Below, in pieces: positions 47,882 through 48,532 of a stretch of DNA of 48,532 bases. How positions within the stretch are numbered: the first letter of the stretch is position 1; every line of letters begins with the position of its first letter. Made by a program: the position numbers and the translations under genes. Origin of the DNA: an uncultured Bacteroidales bacterium (GTDB lineage Bacteria; Bacteroidota; Bacteroidia; Bacteroidales; Paludibacteraceae); the NCBI GenBank assembly GCA_900316125.1, contig ONBO01000017.1:1-48532 (forward strand). The letters are read 5' to 3'. Under the pieces are notes generated by a model that worked only from the letters and a program-made list of their open reading frames with translations, ran no database searches and was not told the origin of the DNA.

Positions 47882-48532
47882 CTTACAAGCATTAAGTTTC
47901 CTGATACTTTGAACGGAGTTCCGTCTTTATACCTACCCTCAGCCTTATATACGTATGTACCTTGGACAGCACACTTACCTTGGAAGTAACCATCCCAGCC
48001 TATGAGGACATCGTTTGACTGGAACACTTGTGTGCCCCACTGATTATATATGCTGAGTGAGTAAGTATCAACGTTACGCCATACAGGATAGAATATGTCA
48101 AGCCTGCGCTCATCAGGAGTATACGCACCACCGTTTGCCTGCTCCAGATTTGGAACAAACGCTGTTGGGAACACAATGAATGACTCACGGCTTACATTTA
48201 TATAGTTCTCAGCCACGATGGTGTCTTTACAGCCCTTCTCATCTGTTACCACAAGTTTGATGGTATATACATCGCTCTCCTGGTACTTGTATGTAGGATT
48301 CTCCTCTGTAGAGGTTCCGTTAGGAGCTTTTACATACTTGTCTCCGAAGTCCCAGAACCAAGCCACAGTGTTATGTGAGGCGTTGTAGAACTGAGCCACG
48401 GCGTTAGGTATGTAGAGCTGAGTAGGACCTGATGTGAAGGCGGCCTCTGGTTGAGGATATACTGTAATAGTACCCTCGTAAGTATCTGTCTTGCGGTCTC
48501 CCTTGGCAGTGAGTTTTACAGTGAAAGTGCCA
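47878..48532 (-). CDS. T9SS-sorted PKD protein with gliding-type C-terminus, 5' part outside window
   Basis: The frame is open from the right edge to the stop at 47878-47880; at least 218 codons are visible and no start is needed inside the window. Visible order: end of one beta-sandwich (FTVKLTAKGDRKTDTYEGTITVYPQPEA), a PKD domain (AVAQFYNASHNTVAWFWDFGDKYV ... YTIKLVVTDEKGCKDTIVAENYINV), then the gliding-motility-associated (type B, TIGR04131-like) sorting domain: FPTAFVPNLEQANGGAYTPDERRLDIFYPVWRNVDTYSLSIYNQWGTQVFQSNDVLIGWDGYFQGKCAVQGTYVYKAEGRYKDGTPFKVSGNLMLVR. This sends the protein through T9SS to the cell surface. An internal GTG at 48399 is not the start. Confidence 0.92.
   Translation of the reverse strand, partial: GTFTVKLTAKGDRKTDTYEGTITVYPQPEAAFTSGPTQLYIPNAVAQFYNASHNTVAWFWDFGDKYVKAPNGTSTEENPTYKYQESDVYTIKLVVTDEKGCKDTIVAENYINVSRESFIVFPTAFVPNLEQANGGAYTPDERRLDIFYPVWRNVDTYSLSIYNQWGTQVFQSNDVLIGWDGYFQGKCAVQGTYVYKAEGRYKDGTPFKVSGNLMLVR

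Overview
The window is chromosomal DNA of a member of the order Bacteroidales (Bacteroidota); family and genus cannot be fixed from sequence alone. The evidence is: Bacteroidota-type promoters (TTTG, 19-20 bp, TAnnTTTG) at many gene starts and few Shine-Dalgarno sequences; a complete type IX secretion (T9SS/Por) core; Bacteroidota-restricted families (DUF4494, DUF5683, DUF4954, DUF6089/PorG, PorQ, PorP/SprF, the gliding-motility C-terminal sorting domain); and the neighbour orders parA-parB-DUF5683 and porG-uppS-bamA-skp-skp-murI. Nearly all of it is ordinary core genome, densely packed; no gap between genes reaches 300 bases.

Layout. 1-5.2 kb: a DUF4494 gene cut by the left edge, then prfC, a CvfB-like S1 protein, a DUF47/PiT phosphate transport pair and a DUF2147 exported protein. 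5.2-8.8 kb: tRNA-His, then lon and pheS on the minus strand. 8.9-11.3 kb: parA, parB and DUF5683. 11.4-13.2 kb: a NifU-like protein with a GGGtGRT protein. 13.2-16.5 kb: a glycosyltransferase (minus) and rpsA. 16.5-22.7 kb, minus strand: porQ-cmk-ispH-pfkA-uvrA, apparently one operon. 22.9-28.5 kb: a TonB-like protein, hflX, DUF4954, a methyltransferase, a cobalamin adenosyltransferase and DUF2795. 28.5-34.4 kb: T9SS operon porP-porK-porL-porM-porN, closed by a strong terminator. 34.5-40.8 kb: porG-uppS-bamA-skp-skp-murI (outer-membrane and wall biogenesis). 40.8-43.0 kb: folK and typA (minus). 43.1-44.1 kb: a small membrane protein and luxS. 44.1-45.5 kb: a repeat-preceded AAA ATPase with a DUF4143-like end. 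45.5-48.5 kb: a small secreted protein, a PfkB sugar kinase, and a second PorP/SprF protein overlapping a T9SS-sorted PKD protein cut by the right edge.

How it fits together: PorK/L/M/N form the motor and periplasmic ring of T9SS, PorP, PorG and PorQ are its outer-membrane parts, BamA and the two Skp chaperones insert and escort outer-membrane proteins, UppS and MurI feed peptidoglycan synthesis, and the PKD protein at the right edge is a likely T9SS cargo with its own PorP/SprF partner.

Least ordinary items: (1) four operator-like 14-mers built from an 83-bp tandem duplication in front of the AAA ATPase; (2) a family of tandem 7-bp repeats at four gene junctions, one of which encodes the N-terminus of UvrA in place of the usual first segment; (3) a structured leader before the second skp gene in which one segment can pair either with an upstream stretch or with the start-codon region; (4) a perfect Shine-Dalgarno in front of the GGGtGRT gene. 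Start codons were moved from TTG/GTG extensions to internal codons where promoter position or signal peptides argue for it; this is stated in each entry.
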